Source: Paragonimus skrjabini miyazakii
Taxonomy: Eukaryota > Platyhelminthes > Trematoda > Plagiorchiida > Troglotrematidae
Assembly (NCBI GenBank): GCA_014338405.1
Contig: JTDE01000310.1
Coordinates: 201,079 to 265,078, forward strand
DNA: 64,000 nt
Reading direction: 5' to 3'
Shown here: positions 34,812-48,639 of the stretch, in pieces
How positions within the stretch are numbered: position 1 is the stretch's first letter
Layout: each line of letters opens with the position of its first letter
Made by a program: the position numbers and the translations under genes
Notes under the pieces: generated by a model
Seen by the model: only the letters and a program-made list of their open reading frames with translations
Told to the model about the DNA's origin: nothing
Database searches by the model: none

Positions 34812-35090
34812 TTTCAAGTTGAACATCACCCACAATTGATCGCAGCTGTCGCATCCCCATAGACTTTACAGTCGGCCCCTATCGAACAGCAGAAGCACTA
34901 GACTCGAGTTTCGCTCACATTAGAGCTCGTCAGTAGTGCATATCATCGACACTGCCGGGACTTGAACCACGGACATGCTGTTCATGAAGCAACCGTGTTT
35001 ATCACTGCGTGATTGACCTCACGTTAGGCACGACCGAATTATCATATGTGAGCACTCAACCACTTTCGCTTGTGAGTAAGGGGAGAACGG
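34812..35090 (-). repeat. tRNA-like repeat B, minus copy
   Basis: Reverse orientation: CACAATTGATCGCAGCTGTC, CGGGACTTGAACCACGG (B box side), GAAGCAACCGTGTTTATCAC, then leader TAGGCACGACCGAATTATCA and ACTCAACCACTTTCGCTTGT. Very similar to the plus copy at 40425-40760. The terminal tail is cut off at 34812. Confidence 0.75.
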
Positions 35091-38000
35091 TGAGCCTCAG
35101 AATATTTGACTAAGTGTTGTTCTCTCTCTGAGAAAGCACCAGTTCTAACTGTGTGAGAAAAAAAAGTTATCAGATCACTGTAGTTCCATTGCAACATGAT
35201 TGTCTACTGCAGGTGCTGATTTCTTCAAGTAAGTTATCAAATTAACAGTTTCAACCGTCCGGACCATTAAAATTGTAGTTATTTTCGACAGAGAGAAAAC
35301 AATTTTGTATCACTGGTGTGTCCAGGTAATTTATATCTTAGGCTAACTAGTGCATCGTCAGTGGTTGATCACGACAAAACCACAGATAAGCGAACAAAAT
35401 CAAACTCTTTATGCATCAGAGAATTAGGATCTACGAATACTCCAAACTATACTGTTGTCTGATAATCGGTACACCAATGTAACTCACAGATAACTCATTT
35501 GTCCGAAATGTATAATTCTTTTTCTTTCGGATTATTTCCTTACGGTAGATTTTAAGTGCAGCACCACTGTCGTTCACTATGGTTTTGGATTTCAGCAGAG
35601 GTCCTGCAATGTATTTACTGCTGAAGTTTATTGTAAAGAACGCAATACTCTCGATTTGCTTAAAATCTCTCAACTGTCCCCTATGTAGATACTTTCGGAG
35701 AAAAAAAAATACCTAGAATTGAGCAGTTTTCGGAACAGCTCGATTTGTGAGTACTACTCACCGGAGACATCTTAATTCTATTAGTCAACGAGGGGAATTT
35801 TCATCTGAACACAATTTAAAATTTGAACTATGTGACACTTTTAATATAGACGAATAGTGAGTCTAGCACTTAAGTTGGTTTACTGATTGTCAGGTTGCCC
35901 TTTTTTGGGCATTTTACTAAGTAACTTTGTATTAAGTTGTTTTGAAGTATAAACCTTATTTACTGTTAAACTTTACATCTTTTGAGCAGATAGCCTTTCA
36001 AAAGTGGGACAGACTGCATGACGAATGATCAAATAGAATAAACGTTTGTGATTTTGAGTTTGTGCTATTCATGACGAGAATGCGTTGAAAATGCGTACTC
36101 GTCAGTTTTGTAAACTTTTCCGTTCAACGTTTATCGAAGGAGAATCAGCTGGTGCTGAATGTACCAGAAGAAAGTTGTGTTTACACGGTAGTCACACAAG
36201 TTTATCACACAAAACAGTTAGGGAAATATGTTTACTAAACATGTGGACCAATTTAGACATGCACACCCAGTGCATCATACAAACTGGAAAGAAATCAGTG
36301 ACATAATTTATTCCGTGTGTAATTATTTAACCGTGTGACATCTATCATGGGTGTTTGGTGGCACGTGGTAAGCTAGTTTGCCAGTTATAACTGGGCTGGT
36401 TTGTACAACCAAATGTCACACTGCTGTCCATATCAACTAAGGAAATCAAGAGGCGAGCTTTTGATGACGGGGCTAAACATGTACACTCACTCAAACTTTC
36501 ATATATCATACACATGTATTGTCAGATTAACTATTTGATGCAGCAGTCTATCATTTACCAAGTCATGATCATTTCCTAATTTGCACAGTTCATAAGTCTA
36601 TGGTGTGAACTGTTTGATCGGTGACCTGGTAAGAAGTAATCTTAATCACTGGTAGACTGTTTGCTATAGTTCGTTTTTGATTTCCAGGATGATAATCTCT
36701 TAGTTTACCAGTCAACGGCTGGTGACTTTGATGGTGATGCTGGACAGTCTGATATGCTACATACCGCTGTGGTTTTCAAGATAAGTAAACAGTAAAGCAC
36801 GTACGAATAATAGAATGACATTTAAAGTTTCCGGAGAATGTCATGATACACAGCTGTTTTGCTAATGAACACCTGTTATACACAAGGCATCAGCACCTTG
36901 ACTATGTGATCTTTTAAGAACTGTGTAAACTGAGCACCCTGTTGACCTTTGTTTACTACCAGGGTGAGCTCCCTCGAATGATTACTCATAAGGACCATAA
37001 AACTGAGCACTCCACTGAAGTGAACCTTATGAGGTGACCACTATTTTGTTGACGTATTTTGTATGCAATTATGCCTAGTATGGTTTCTCGGAAATGACAC
37101 GGCTCGAACCTAAGAAGGCGTTTTGATATTACACTGTCCTGTTTTTTATCAGTTAGATATGAAATAGTTGTTGCCTAACAGCATATCTTCTTTGAAAGTA
37201 CGAACAAATTATGTTGGCAGCAGGTGTTCACTGAAGGCAGGTTAATATTATTGTTCAGCACGAATAACTGTAGTCATTTTCGGTTTCACATCACCAGATA
37301 AAGTACATACCTCTAGCCCACCAATTCATGAGGTAACTGTGATCACTATTGCATTATCAATTTCTTACTAGGGGGTTGGATATCACTGTACCTCCTCCTG
37401 AGAAATTCGTGAAAACGGAGGATTGCTCACAAACAAATGTGGCTGTGAATTTAATTATGAAAAACTGGCTACGCTTGGTGTGTGGCCCATCGCGCGGTCA
37501 TCAATATGGTTACTATAAGAGAAAGTCGAGTTCAACGCTCTGTCGATGACTCCTAACAGGAGAGAAACGCGATTGAAATGTTTCTTTTTAGAAAAAGAAT
37601 GACTGAGGAGTCTATGGGAATGACATAGCTGCAATCGAGTTTCTTCAGTAGTTCATTTATATTGAAAAGGTTTCCGACTTCTCATCATAATATATAATGC
37701 TCATATTGGGCACAGCTGTCAGAACCAGCAAAACGGAAACATGTAGCGAGTTTACCTACAGGGTGAAGTATATATCAATGTTACAAACGAACTTCAAGTG
37801 TTAATCCAGGCAAGCCAACAATACTCCGTGGTTATAACCGTGGAAGTTTGTTTAGTCGTGTAGTCAACGGTCGACCACAGGAATAACAAACCTCGAACAA
37901 AACTTGTTCGACCCACACAGATGCTTTATGTCACCGTTTTGGCCGATACTTAACACCGCAGGACTTTGGACTGCGTGTCCTTGATGTTGCAAATCGGAAG

Positions 38001-40424
38001 ACCAGAATTCGCCAGGTTGACAGTATAATATGAATCACTAAGACGCTTTAAAATATCACTAGCGTATATCTTCGTGCCTCACTTGTTAACGCAAGCTGGC
38101 GATGTTTACTCATATGTTAGCCAAATTGTTTTTGTAACTTCACTAGTAACGGCCTGGCACAAGATTGATAAGAAGGACTAAGGAATCCAGTTGAACAATT
38201 TAAACGTTGCTGTTTAAGTCTAAAGTCAGACATTTCTTTTTTGAACCTTGTCGTCTGGCGTACTTCACAACTCCACCTCACACTATTTATGACCGTTAGT
38301 TATAGGTTATGTTTTATCATACCAAATCTATCGTTTTAACAATTGCATCCAATAAACTTTTAACATATTATCCCTTTTGTCACTTTTTACTTCAACCGAG
38401 TTCTTATTCACCTCACTCGTTGACTATGTCATCTCCATTCGCCTCACATTCCGAATTCTCATTGATCCGCCCTGTGGTACTTGAAAAGTGTTCACTAAAT
38501 GTGTACCACCTAATAGTGCTGATCAATCTTTCAAGTCTTTATCTGCATACATTTCTGTTTACGGAGTGTCAGTTTTTCCTTCCCCTCCAGTTATGTGTGC
38601 AAGAAACACAGAGATGAGTTATCTAGAAATCGGCACTAAACCATAAAACGTCCTCTTTGCTTGCTTTTTCTCTCATCTCATTTTGTCTTGCTTTACTTAT
38701 GTTCAATTAGTGGTGATCAGCTGTATCACTATTGTACGCTTCATATAATCACTAGTTTAACTGACCGATTATCAGATTATCTAGATTAGTGGTAGTTGGT
38801 ATCGAATTGTGTCTACGCAGTTGAAGCCTTCTCTAGAACAGTAGTAGTAATTTTCTGACCTTCGTTAGAAATGTCAACAAACTGAACACAACAAACAATG
38901 TGTATTCATGAAAGCCTACGCATTCTGGAGCAGCACTGGAGGGGACTTTAGGAGAGGCCAATTTTGTTACCAGGTTCTACATTCGTCGAGATAGGCATAG
39001 GTGACTTTGGCAAAGCGTGATGACAGTGCTTTGTCCCAAGGTGCGTGCGTTGTTAGTCCAACTTTAGGACTACCAGCTACACTTCGTCTTGGTTAAATGA
39101 ACAGGATGACGTTAGTTTATTGCTTGTACCGGTCTACAGTCGCTGCTTTAATTAGTTTGTAAACAGAACACATAGTCAAAAATGAGTCGTGAAGTCGGAA
39201 AAGAAATGACACTAGTTCAGAGGAAGCTTATTAGAATGCATAGCTTAAGAAAATCACCGGTTCGCTGATATACATTTTATAGACGTAGTTCATCTATTTT
39301 TGTACAGGAGGCTGTTCAGAGTGACCCGTACCGAAACTGTCATGCTTCCATTTCCCAAAATGTCCTTCTGTGTGAACAAAGTGAAAACACCAGTATGAAC
39401 CTGAGGATAAATACCATTGTAGTGGTCGGTGCAGGAATGCAACGCATTGGAATGAAGATCACTGTAAAGATCACGGGAGTGTGTCCTGAGAAGCGGATAT
39501 AAGTCGACACCTAGTTGATATGATAGTTGCCAGTTTATCAGCGTGAACTGGTTATCATTTGATGAAGATTTATAGGAGAGGCATTTTACGTTGCCCATGT
39601 TCTGCCTCCAATTGGTTCGGAAAGGATTTGCAGTTCCCACGAAGGCATTTGAGCATATAGTGAACTGTTAAAAAGCCTCCAGATAGTTAGAGATGTGGTT
39701 ATGTAGGATTAAGAAAAGTCAGGTAAAACAGTGTTGGGAAACCAAAATGATCGAGGAGTAGGTTTGTCAAGGCAAACCAAAGGGTGAGTATTACTTTATG
39801 GTTTCAATGCAATAAAAATTATCTGTGTGCCCAGTTTAACAGTTAGGTTCACTGGTTTCACAAAAATTCTTCAAATATCACAAACTATATGTTCATGATG
39901 GATACATAAGATAAAAAACATTTCGTCAAGTCAGCAGTCATTAGAATATCTATCATTATTACCAGACCAAACCGTAATAATGTATTTAACTCACCAATGC
40001 ACTTCGTTTGCTTCAGGTGTAAAAGCATATGTCAAATATCTATCTTGCGATTTTGACCGGTTTGTAAGCAGAAGAGTTGTGATAGGATATGTGGTGCAAA
40101 TAGCAGTTGCATAGACAAACTAATGTGTATGTTGTTATGCACAGAAAAGCCATAATTAAATCTATTACGACTTCAAAACGCCATGTTCTCCTCTAGCTTC
40201 ATCAAATTAGAAGGAGAACATGTTAAGTTATGACAGTATTACGCCTGATCTCATTAGTAGTAAAAATGTGAACTGTGCAGCTTATGCCCGCCAACCGAAT
40301 AGAGATGAGTAGCGATCAGACAAGCATACAATCATATCAATTATTGCGCAATGAAGACTAAGACGAACCAGTGAACTGTTGCAATCACTTTTGTGCACAC
40401 ATCGTTCATAAGTAATTTTGAATC
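35091..40424. other. Long stretch without recognised feature
   Basis: About 5.3 kb. Minus frames at 35431-35673 and 39290-39640 and plus frames at 36085-36306, 37349-37549 and 38309-38617 lack known motifs and are of chance length. The region could be intron, intergenic DNA or highly decayed repeats. Confidence 0.4.
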
Positions 40425-40760
40425 ATATAGATTGAACATCACCCACAACTGACCATTATTCACAAGCGGAAGTGGATGAGCGTTCACATATGATAATTTG
40501 GTCGTGCCTAACGTGAGGTCAATGGCGCAGTGGTAAACACGGTTGCCTCATGAACAGCATGTCCGTGGTTCAAGTCCCGGCAGTGGCGATGATATGCACT
40601 ACTGACGAGCTCTAATGAGAACGAAACTCTAGTCTAGTGCTTCTGCTGTTCGATAGGGGCCGACTGTAAAGTCTATGGGGATGCGACAGCTGCGATCAAT
40701 TGTGGGTGATGTTCAATCTATATGAAAATCAAAATCCCCTACTACTCATCAGTAATTTTG
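40425..40760 (+). repeat. tRNA-like repeat B, best-preserved plus copy
   Basis: Leader with CACAAGCGGAAGTGGATGAG and ATAATTTGGTCGTGCCTAAC. A box CAATGGCGCAGTGGTAAACA, then CGGTTGCCTCATGAACAGCA. B box GTGGTTCAAGTCCCGGCAG. Body AGTCTAGTGCTTCTGCTGTT and GATGCGACAGCTGCGATCAA. Tail AATCAAAATCCCCTACTACT, then CATCAGTAATTTTG. This is the reference copy for the family in this window. A short inverted tail piece sits just before it (about 40406-40445). Confidence 0.8.
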
Positions 40761-42463
40761 AATCAGTTTTAATTATCAGATACGACTTTTCAACTCTTGG
40801 TTATCGTTATTTAGCCTCTTGTTGTCGTTTGTTTTGGCTATTCTCTTCAATTTTAGCTAACTGTTTGAAACACTGCTATGGGAGATCAACATAAACACAT
40901 CACGTTTATTTTACGTGGGACTAGATTGACTACACTAATCTGGTTAAGTACAGTACAATGGTACCAATATGTTCTCATATTTGACAAGTCTAGCTGGTTG
41001 TGTACACTGGCGGCAAACTTGGTTGAACGAGAAACCGGTTCAAGTAATCATGATATGTATGTCGTAGTAAAAGATTAGATATAAGTCTAGTATACAGGTA
41101 TTGAATGAATGCAGTGAAATGTAAATGAACAACGATTACAACAAAATAAAAACAAGATAACTATCACTACGGGTTGAAGTGAATTAAACAACTGTATTGT
41201 GACAACAATCTTACTGTGGATGTGTTTCAGTGGAAAGAACTGTAGGAAAGCTTGTTGTTAAAACCCATAGGATAATTTCTATTTTTGGAAATCTCCAAAA
41301 TCTTCTAAATTTAACTCACCTAACATTCACAGTTGGTCTGTGAAGTATCAATTAACGTATTAGACATATTCAACTTGAGTACAAACCATATTTTCAGGTC
41401 GAACCGAGCAAGTTGATATGCAGACATGAACATCTGTTCTTAATTTATGTCTATAAATGACTGGTCTTTCGCGAGTAGAAATTGAGAGGTGTGTTTGTAA
41501 GAATGGTGATGTGAGAGCTCCATTATGCTCAACTTGTATGCATCTCAATGAGTCTGAAGTCGATCTGAGTCAATGGTGGTGTGGGCCGGATAATCAACAT
41601 CCATGGTTCCCGGACTAGGCCAGGCTTAACCAGAATGGCTAGTTGAACAGATCTACTTAAACTGTAGTCACAAATTCACATGCATACAAACTGGCATGAG
41701 GCGAGAGTACAAATGTCCCAACAAACAATCTTGTTATAAAATTCGTGAGTTTCTAATTCAATTTTTGACAAGATGCCACAGCCACAATTTCACGAGAAGG
41801 GACAGCCAACATTTTGCTGATGTAAGCAACTAAGTGATTGCCATTGACTGAAAAACATAGGCTACATAACCAGACACAAATGTGTGGCTGAAAGCCAGAA
41901 AAGTGTGGTGGGTCAAAATTTGGTGAACGTGTTCTAAAGTGTTGTGAATGAACTATGAATAAAACTCTTGTTCATACAGTAATTTTCAGACTGTTGTGGT
42001 ATAGTGGAAAAGGCATACAGTAGAATGCTGTATTCAGAAGAATGGAACATGTTCTACTATAATTTGGTTTCTGTTCCGAAAAAGATTAACGATGATCCAA
42101 AATTCGCGGAATTTACAAATGGGTTCATATCTTTATAAAATCAACCAGTGGAATCACAGCAAATTGACTTATCTCAGAACCATTGGGAGATCCTGTTTAC
42201 TGTGTGTCATTTTAATACATATTACTAACTACTAACAAGTGGTTAATTGGGGTCGGGCCCAGTAGTACGAGCCGCCAGTATTCGTAGATTTGCCGTCTCT
42301 TATTCCTTTGTGGGTAAGATTGAAGTTACTGATGGTCTACTACTCAGTTAGTAAACTGTTTGTAACAATAATCTGTCGTTAGGCAAGACTTACTTATCGT
42401 TTGATCGTAAAGCCAGTTAAAACGTAACACAAACAAATGAGACAGAAAGTTTATATCATATGA
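40761..42463. other. No feature seen
   Basis: No recognised coding motif or repeat over 1.7 kb. Confidence 0.45.
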
Positions 42464-42772
42464 TTAATGTGCACTGTTAGGAGTGCACATGCAACAGTGT
42501 TGCGACCACAAAGGACGCTTGGTCACCGGCGTCCGAAGAACAGCCAGCTTCCCACGGTCGGTCCTGACTCCGACCAGTTCGGTCACCTCCTCGAAGTCTT
42601 CTAGGAACGACCGGACGTCTCCATCTTCGAATGGCTGCAGCCAGGGTATCTTCATCCTCGCGTTCGTCACGGCATCAATTGTTGCGACCGCAAAAGACGC
42701 TTGGTCTACAAAATCGTTTGTTACACGAACTCCCGTACAGATTGATAAACACGGAAGCATGAACACGCACAC
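42464..42772 (-). pseudogene. Ty3/gypsy-like gag fragment
   Basis: The minus frame contains TNDFVDQASFAVATIDAV, then PWLQPFEDGDVRSFLEDFEE and GVRTDRGKLAVLRTPV. The F-x-D-G-D-V-x-x-F-L-x-D-F-E core followed by a G-x-x-x-D-x-x-KL-x-x-L pattern is typical of the capsid region start in gypsy-type gag proteins. The frame ends soon afterwards at a stop near 42464, with no zinc knuckle, protease or RT beyond it. An upstream minus frame (42777-42962) is separated from it by a stop and might be its N-terminus. A scrap, with motif-level confidence only. Confidence 0.55.
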
Positions 42773-43204
42773 TCATTTACACGGCTGACGTGCATTCACA
42801 CGCATTGGTTAGCAGTACGTCGTCATTCGACATGGTGGCACTTTCCATATAGTGTGTGCACACTATTCCGATAGTCGCTTCTGGTCCATTGTCTTCCTGG
42901 CCTTGAGGCTTGCCCTTTAGTTCCTGAATGTCGCTTGTGAGTAGTATACTACTCACGAACAAGATTGCGTGCTATATAACAGTTTGGGCAAGCAAACAGG
43001 GCAACAACTAAGGCCAAAGTGTCAAACTTTACGATTACTGTCACTTCCAAGATGGGGACAAACCCACACACAGTTTCTTAGAATAGCATAACACGTTTGC
43101 AATAGTCCCCAAAAAGCGCAGTGTTCAGCGGTACGAAGTTCAGTATACACAACGAAATTAGATTGTCAGATCACAATGGTGGAGTAAGATCTATTTCTCT
43201 ACGA

Positions 43205-43460
43205 CTGACTTTGACGTCATGTGCTTTCATAACCCTCTGTTTGACACAGTTCACAGCATACTACCTTAACTTGGTGCTTCGTTCAGATTGTGTAGGGTGT
43301 TCAGCATACACATCGATACTCATGGATAATCTTGAGTTCGGCAGAACCGGTCATCGATAGTTCCACATAGGATTGTGCAACACCAAACTCTCAGAACATG
43401 TCAGGCAGGATAACAATGCTGTATGTTCTTGCGATTACAAGACATAAACTAGCGAGCATC
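43205..43460 (-). pseudogene. Penelope-like element, partial endonuclease copy
   Basis: Diverged copy of part of the next PLE, same strand. IARTYSIVILPDMF parallels IARTYNSVVPVILF, KIIHEYRCVC parallels VIYEYRC, and the DNA around TGACGTCATGTGCT is shared with 44230-44245. Stops follow the CxC motif. Sits about 550 bp downstream of the 3' end of the larger copy in transcription sense. Confidence 0.65.
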
Positions 43461-43721
43461 TTGCGATTTCGGTCTTCTGACTCCTGCATTCCAGGCTCGG
43501 GTGAGGAATGAATGATTATAGTTGCAACACTATACACATACATATATCTTCGGTAAACAGCAGAAAACACATAAACTGTGTAAGTTTTGATAATTCGGTT
43601 AGCTGAGGAAAAATTCCACTGAGTGTAAGAAATAAACGGTGTTGATGGGTCGTTTTCAATTATCTCTCGTCGGATAGATACAGCTATATAGTTTATGCGA
43701 AATGAAAACACTGTGTAAGAA

Positions 43722-43958
43722 ATGGTGAGAAATTTAGTGGAATGTCATGTTAAGTGCTATAAACTTCCACCCAAGAAAAGAGTCATCAATATTACCGATG
43801 AGCTTTTTGACACTCTGCATATAACTAATTTGAAACATTTTTTTCCCATCAAGAATTTGAATAAAGAAGACAGTAGGCTGATATTGCACGATTTATGTCC
43901 GGACAAATTTCGCTGCATCTTTACGAGTGCATACTACAAACTATTTATATATCAGTGA
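43722..43958 (+). CDS. Unidentified 78-codon ORF between PLE copies
   Basis: Starts at an ATG and is rich in Lys, Ile and Leu (KKRVINITDELFDTLHIT). No domain is recognised. Opposite strand to the flanking PLE pieces. Length is compatible with chance. Confidence 0.15.
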   Translation: MVRNLVECHVKCYKLPPKKRVINITDELFDTLHITNLKHFFPIKNLNKEDSRLILHDLCPDKFRCIFTSAYYKLFIYQ

Positions 43959-44008
43959 GAAAACGAACAAGATACCAGAGAAAGTCAATTGTCAGAGTGC
44001 ACAATCAT

Positions 44009-44030
44009 TGTCACTACCAAGGTAGTGACA
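44009..44030. repeat. Perfect 10-bp hairpin at the PLE stop codon
   Basis: TGTCACTACC, AA, GGTAGTGACA: a perfect palindrome around two bases that includes the PLE stop codon (44014-44016). Confidence 0.9.
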
Positions 44031-44820
44031 ACCATATAAACAGTTGTTTCTGAACACACAACACGGGTTTGAACTTTCTGATTGCAACAGCTTCAGCATT
44101 GCGCAGTGTTCGTCTGTGTGACGTTGAGTAGATAACGCGAAATGCCGTTGTGGGATCGCATTGGTATTGCGTCATTAGAATATGACGTGCAATGGATGAC
44201 GCAGGCTCTCTGTTTCTATGCCCCACTGTGACGTCATGTGCTAGCGTGACCTGCTTCTTGACCCACTTCGGGATGTGCTCCATGACCCTGGTTCTCAACT
44301 GGCGCTCAGTCCTGCCTATATAGGATGCTTCAAATCTACATCGATATTCATAGATAACGTTAGATTTGGCTGATTTTGGCACCGGTTGTTTCACACAGGG
44401 CGTTGGAATCCGGAGTTTACTGAACAGAATCACTGGGACCACTGAATTGTATGTTCTCGCGATAGAACTAACCAAACAACGGTGAATAAGTTGGTCTGAA
44501 AATTGCTCACTCCGATAGACGCTTCGTTGAATCGAACCATCTGCATTTCTTCTGATGCATATATCCAGGAATGGTAGACTGTTTTGATTTTCACTTTCCA
44601 TATTGAAATGCATGTTTGGGTGCAAAGAATTAATCTGATCAATTAGGCTCTGTGTCTGCAGTTGATTGTCTGCGATGAGAAAAATATCATCGACCTATCG
44701 CTTGTATAACTGTATAAATATTTTGTCAAAATATGATTATGATTTTGGACGGGAATGTGAGTCATTGACCACAACCATTGCAGAGCCTAAAAAAGATTTT
44801 GGTGTAAACAAAATATAGGG
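44014..44820 (-). pseudogene. Penelope-like element: RT palm end plus complete GIY-YIG endonuclease
   Basis: From about 44820 on the minus strand one frame reads TPKSFLGSAM, a stop, SYFDKIFIQLYKR, a TAG exactly where the Tyr of the RT active-site motif belongs, then VDDIFLIADN. It continues into the 44014-44625 frame: NSLPFLDICIRRNADGSI, then the endonuclease with NVIYEYRC, EASYIGRTERQLRTRV (YIG strand and Arg), MEHIPKWV, SSIARHI, AEAVAIRKFKP and the end LFIWLSLPW. The endonuclease half is open for 203 codons and looks intact apart from CRF in place of a second Cys. The RT half has two stops and lacks everything upstream. A 5'-truncated, nearly intact endonuclease module; family firm. Confidence 0.88.
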
Positions 44821-47800
44821 CTGTGTAATTGAATAATAATCAATTCACCGGTGGTCAATGTCCGTTAGCTGATCAAGATGTCGAACGGAAACTTGTAGAT
44901 TGTAGTCAACTCACTGTTCAGTATCGGGCGAAGAGCAGAGACTGTGCAGTTGTTAGAGCCACACTGGATGGTGTTCTTTGAATAGTTTGAACGAACGCTT
45001 CATTGTACGGCCTATGTGCTGCACAACAACAAGAGATTGAATCTACATGCGCTGAGTGATGGAGGACAGAAAGTTTGTTTCCAGATTCAATGCCAGGAGG
45101 AAGGACAACGAATCAGCTGCGTAGCTTTCGCAAAAGAAACGTGATTTGGGGATTTGTTAAAGCCGGCAGTTGATTCTATGTAGTGGGTGGCTGAATATAG
45201 CTTTCTTCTCATTGTGGCAACCGAATGCCGTCACTTGACTACGGTCATGTTCCAGGTTACAAGACGACCAGACTAGCTGGTTTCTACTAACACACTGGAA
45301 GAAAGCTGCACTGAGTCACAAATTCTAGTGGCTACGAATCACAGAATATATCGAGTACGCACGACTTCCTTCTGAGTTGCATAACCGAATTCTAGTCCAT
45401 CATCATAGCAAAATGAAAATTGTTGCGAGCTGTTTGCATTCCGTGTATTCTCATCGGTCGCAAAAATAAAACCGCCGAATGTATATGGGAGATGTATGAC
45501 AACAAGAACAGCAATTAAACATGAGGCACTCTAACGAAATCGGATTCAGTTTCTCAGTGACGTTACTGACTGGGTCAGTATCTTTTGCACGCGGTGAAGT
45601 GGTCGATTTTACTTGATTAGCATAGCTTCAGTGAATGTCAACAGCTTCGGGTTTCGAGTACGTAACAACATAGTGAACGAAGTTGATGTGTCGACCAAGT
45701 GACTTGTATCAAAGATGTTTAGCAGTCGAAGACAGTGGGTTCGGGCTTAGCCCTGCAGTGTTAGTATTTGTTAGGTCGTCGCGTTCGGTAACCCCTTACG
45801 GATATGTTCCGTTATAGTTTATCGTAAACGTATGCCCGTTCTGCGGAAGTACTTGACACTGCCGCTGCGGGTGAACTGATAAGTTATGTTAGAAACAGAG
45901 TAGTCTATTGTGTCACGATTGGAAATATGGAAAATGATAGAGTGAGTGGATAACAACAGTTGCAATTCATCAACTGGGTAGATACGACCAAAGGCTGACC
46001 GTAAATTTTTTGTTTTTGGTTGTTACTTGACCAACTTTAAAAGTCGAGTTCAACCGAATTCATCTATCGGAAATAGTCTCAGTAACCCACGGTTTAATGT
46101 CGATTTCTATCATTTTTTATTGATAACCATTGACCAGCAGAACGTCATTCAGAAAGCTTCCTTCATTAGTGATGCTTTCATCGGCACATATTCATGAGGG
46201 CCTTTAGAATAGGGTTTGGACTAAGCTAATTTTGCATATCTTAAGAGTAAACGAAGCGAATTGAAGGCACTGACCACTCCAAGTTGCAATTCAAAACATC
46301 GCGCGTTTCACCACATCTTCAAACCGATTGACTTCTATCAATCTCTTGTCCACAAGACACTGTTAAACTCGGGTAGGATGAGTTAAGAAATCTGTAGATT
46401 CGTTTAAAATGGGTCTTATATGTTACCATCCGTCTTTCACATATAATCAATGGTTTTATATGTAGGGCTGATGCAGCGGTTAGTCCACCAAATAATCAAC
46501 CAGTTATTCTTTCGGATGGCATTAAAGCAAATAATTGGTTCACCAGTTGGACATTGTGAAGCGGAGAAAATAAGCAACCAGACATGCAGCGTGGATAGCA
46601 GTTCGAATGCAGTCGCTTTGAAACACCCGCCAGAACACCAGGAAATCAGTACATGAATGTATTGAACCATGATCACTCAGAGTCACTGCACACAAAAACA
46701 CATTCAGACTCGACCGAACACAAGAACTTTGTGGATGAGTGCAACTAGATATTGTCCTCAACATACCCCCTCCCAATTAAAGTTGTTGACAGAATTATTA
46801 GATTCTACTAATTATTTCCACTAATTGACTATTAGTTGCTTGGTGCTGTTCAAATCAACTGGTCAGTTACATGGTTGATATAGCGGGTCGTTCGAAAATT
46901 TAAATTCTTTTGATTACACTTATATACCAAATTGGAAGCATTTGGATGTTCTCGTCTTCGTTGTTGCCGTTGTTGTTGTTGTTGTTGTTGTTGTTCTGAT
47001 TGTGTTTATTATTAATACTGTTCCTCCTTATTAACATAAGCATTGAAAAAATTTGTCAACAGTCAACAATGTTGAACTACTGTCACACAACAACTCAACG
47101 AACATGAATCAAACTCAAACTGTTCCATTAATTAACATGATCGGAATGATAGGGAAGAGAATGTTTGGAATATACTTCATCGTGGTTAATATATTATGGG
47201 CGATATGTTGTAAAATGTGGCTATTGGTGGTGACTCTACGTGAGGAAAAGTAATATTCATAAAACAGCCATAAGTCTCACGCAATCCCTTTATCAATATT
47301 TCGCAGCCCACAGAAGTCTTACTAAGCACACGGTGACACAAACACACAGTACGCAGTCTGTCTACCCACCACCTTTAACTGAGTCTCCAACCATAGAGCG
47401 TGGGAGCCACGTAGCACTTCAGTTCAGAAGTTACCATGTTCTGATTCCTTGCTAACCACTTCCAGTCTCCACTATCAAGTTATAAGTAGACTCCTCTGTA
47501 CCTTAGATCAGTGAGTTGAGGCCTCGGCACAAAACACAGTCTGACAAACAGTGGATTAACATTATTGCAGCATTGTTTGCTATCTATCTATTGGAGTTAA
47601 CATGCACAAAACCAAAACTCCAAGCCCTACTCTACTACCTGCATACCAGCTGGTGCCAACTTAACTGTGCAAATCGGTGATGAAAGATCTTGACAAGCAT
47701 GACATCCCTGACCTTTTAGACTCCATATGTGACGATGACTGTCACAACCTCTGTTCCTATCATTCTTTTTAGTGTCGATAGAGCTTTTCAAGCACGCTAA

Positions 47801-48639
47801 CTGATAAAAACAAATTGTTACACTGCGGAATTTAATACTCATGTTGCTGTCACGGTCATCAGCTATAGTTTACACATTCAAGCTGTAAGGAATACTATAA
47901 TGGACTATGTAGAGTATGAAGGATGCGGAAGTAGTCGTCCAAAGAAATTCATCACCGTGGTCACAAAGATGTTCTCATATTACGATCACCACGAATAGCT
48001 TGTGCTGCGCCACTTGTGGCTGTACTCACACATCACGTATCCAACGTAAACTCAAAGGCGGTGTGTGTGTGTGTGGTCATTGTGTTCAGATAACCAATGT
48101 TGGTTAGCCAATTGATAGGCTAGCACGAGACCGAAAGCTCTGGCTCTCGAGAAATTAACAGACAAAGGCTCCAGTGGAAATATCTAAACTGGGAAGAAAA
48201 ATATTAAAAATAAAACGCAAGAAGTAATTCTACACAAGAATACATATTCCACTCTAGAAAGAATAAGGAGGAAAAACAAAAACTGAGGTTGGACTGAGAA
48301 ATAAACTCAATTCGTCACAGAATGCAATAACAATGTTGAAGAATAGAAAGGATAGAAGGCCAGCAGGGTTCAAGTTTCTGAAAATGGGAGCAGGATAATT
48401 GCCAAACGACGAAGATCGCTGGCTGATACGATCAGTAAAAACGAAGCTGACGTAATTTACTTGCGTCTAATGTACTTGTTCTCCGCACGCTGACGATGTA
48501 CAATGTGTGTTGATGACCTAATAATCTCAGATGGCCAGCGTATTCGCGGCCGCACACATCACTACGCCAGTTGTCAAGTCACCACTACCTATGTCACCCA
48601 TGGCCCCGTTGCGTACCGCGTGCCACCATTTACATCTGC
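44821..48639. other. Mostly featureless; two microsatellites
   Basis: (GTT)n at about 46966-46995 and a short (GT)n near 48060-48076. Other open frames (46437-46776, 47053-47455, 47627-47842) show no known motif. Confidence 0.45.
46966..46995 (+). repeat. (GTT)n microsatellite
   Basis: Run of GTT units, preceded by an interrupted GTTGCC version. Confidence 0.85.
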
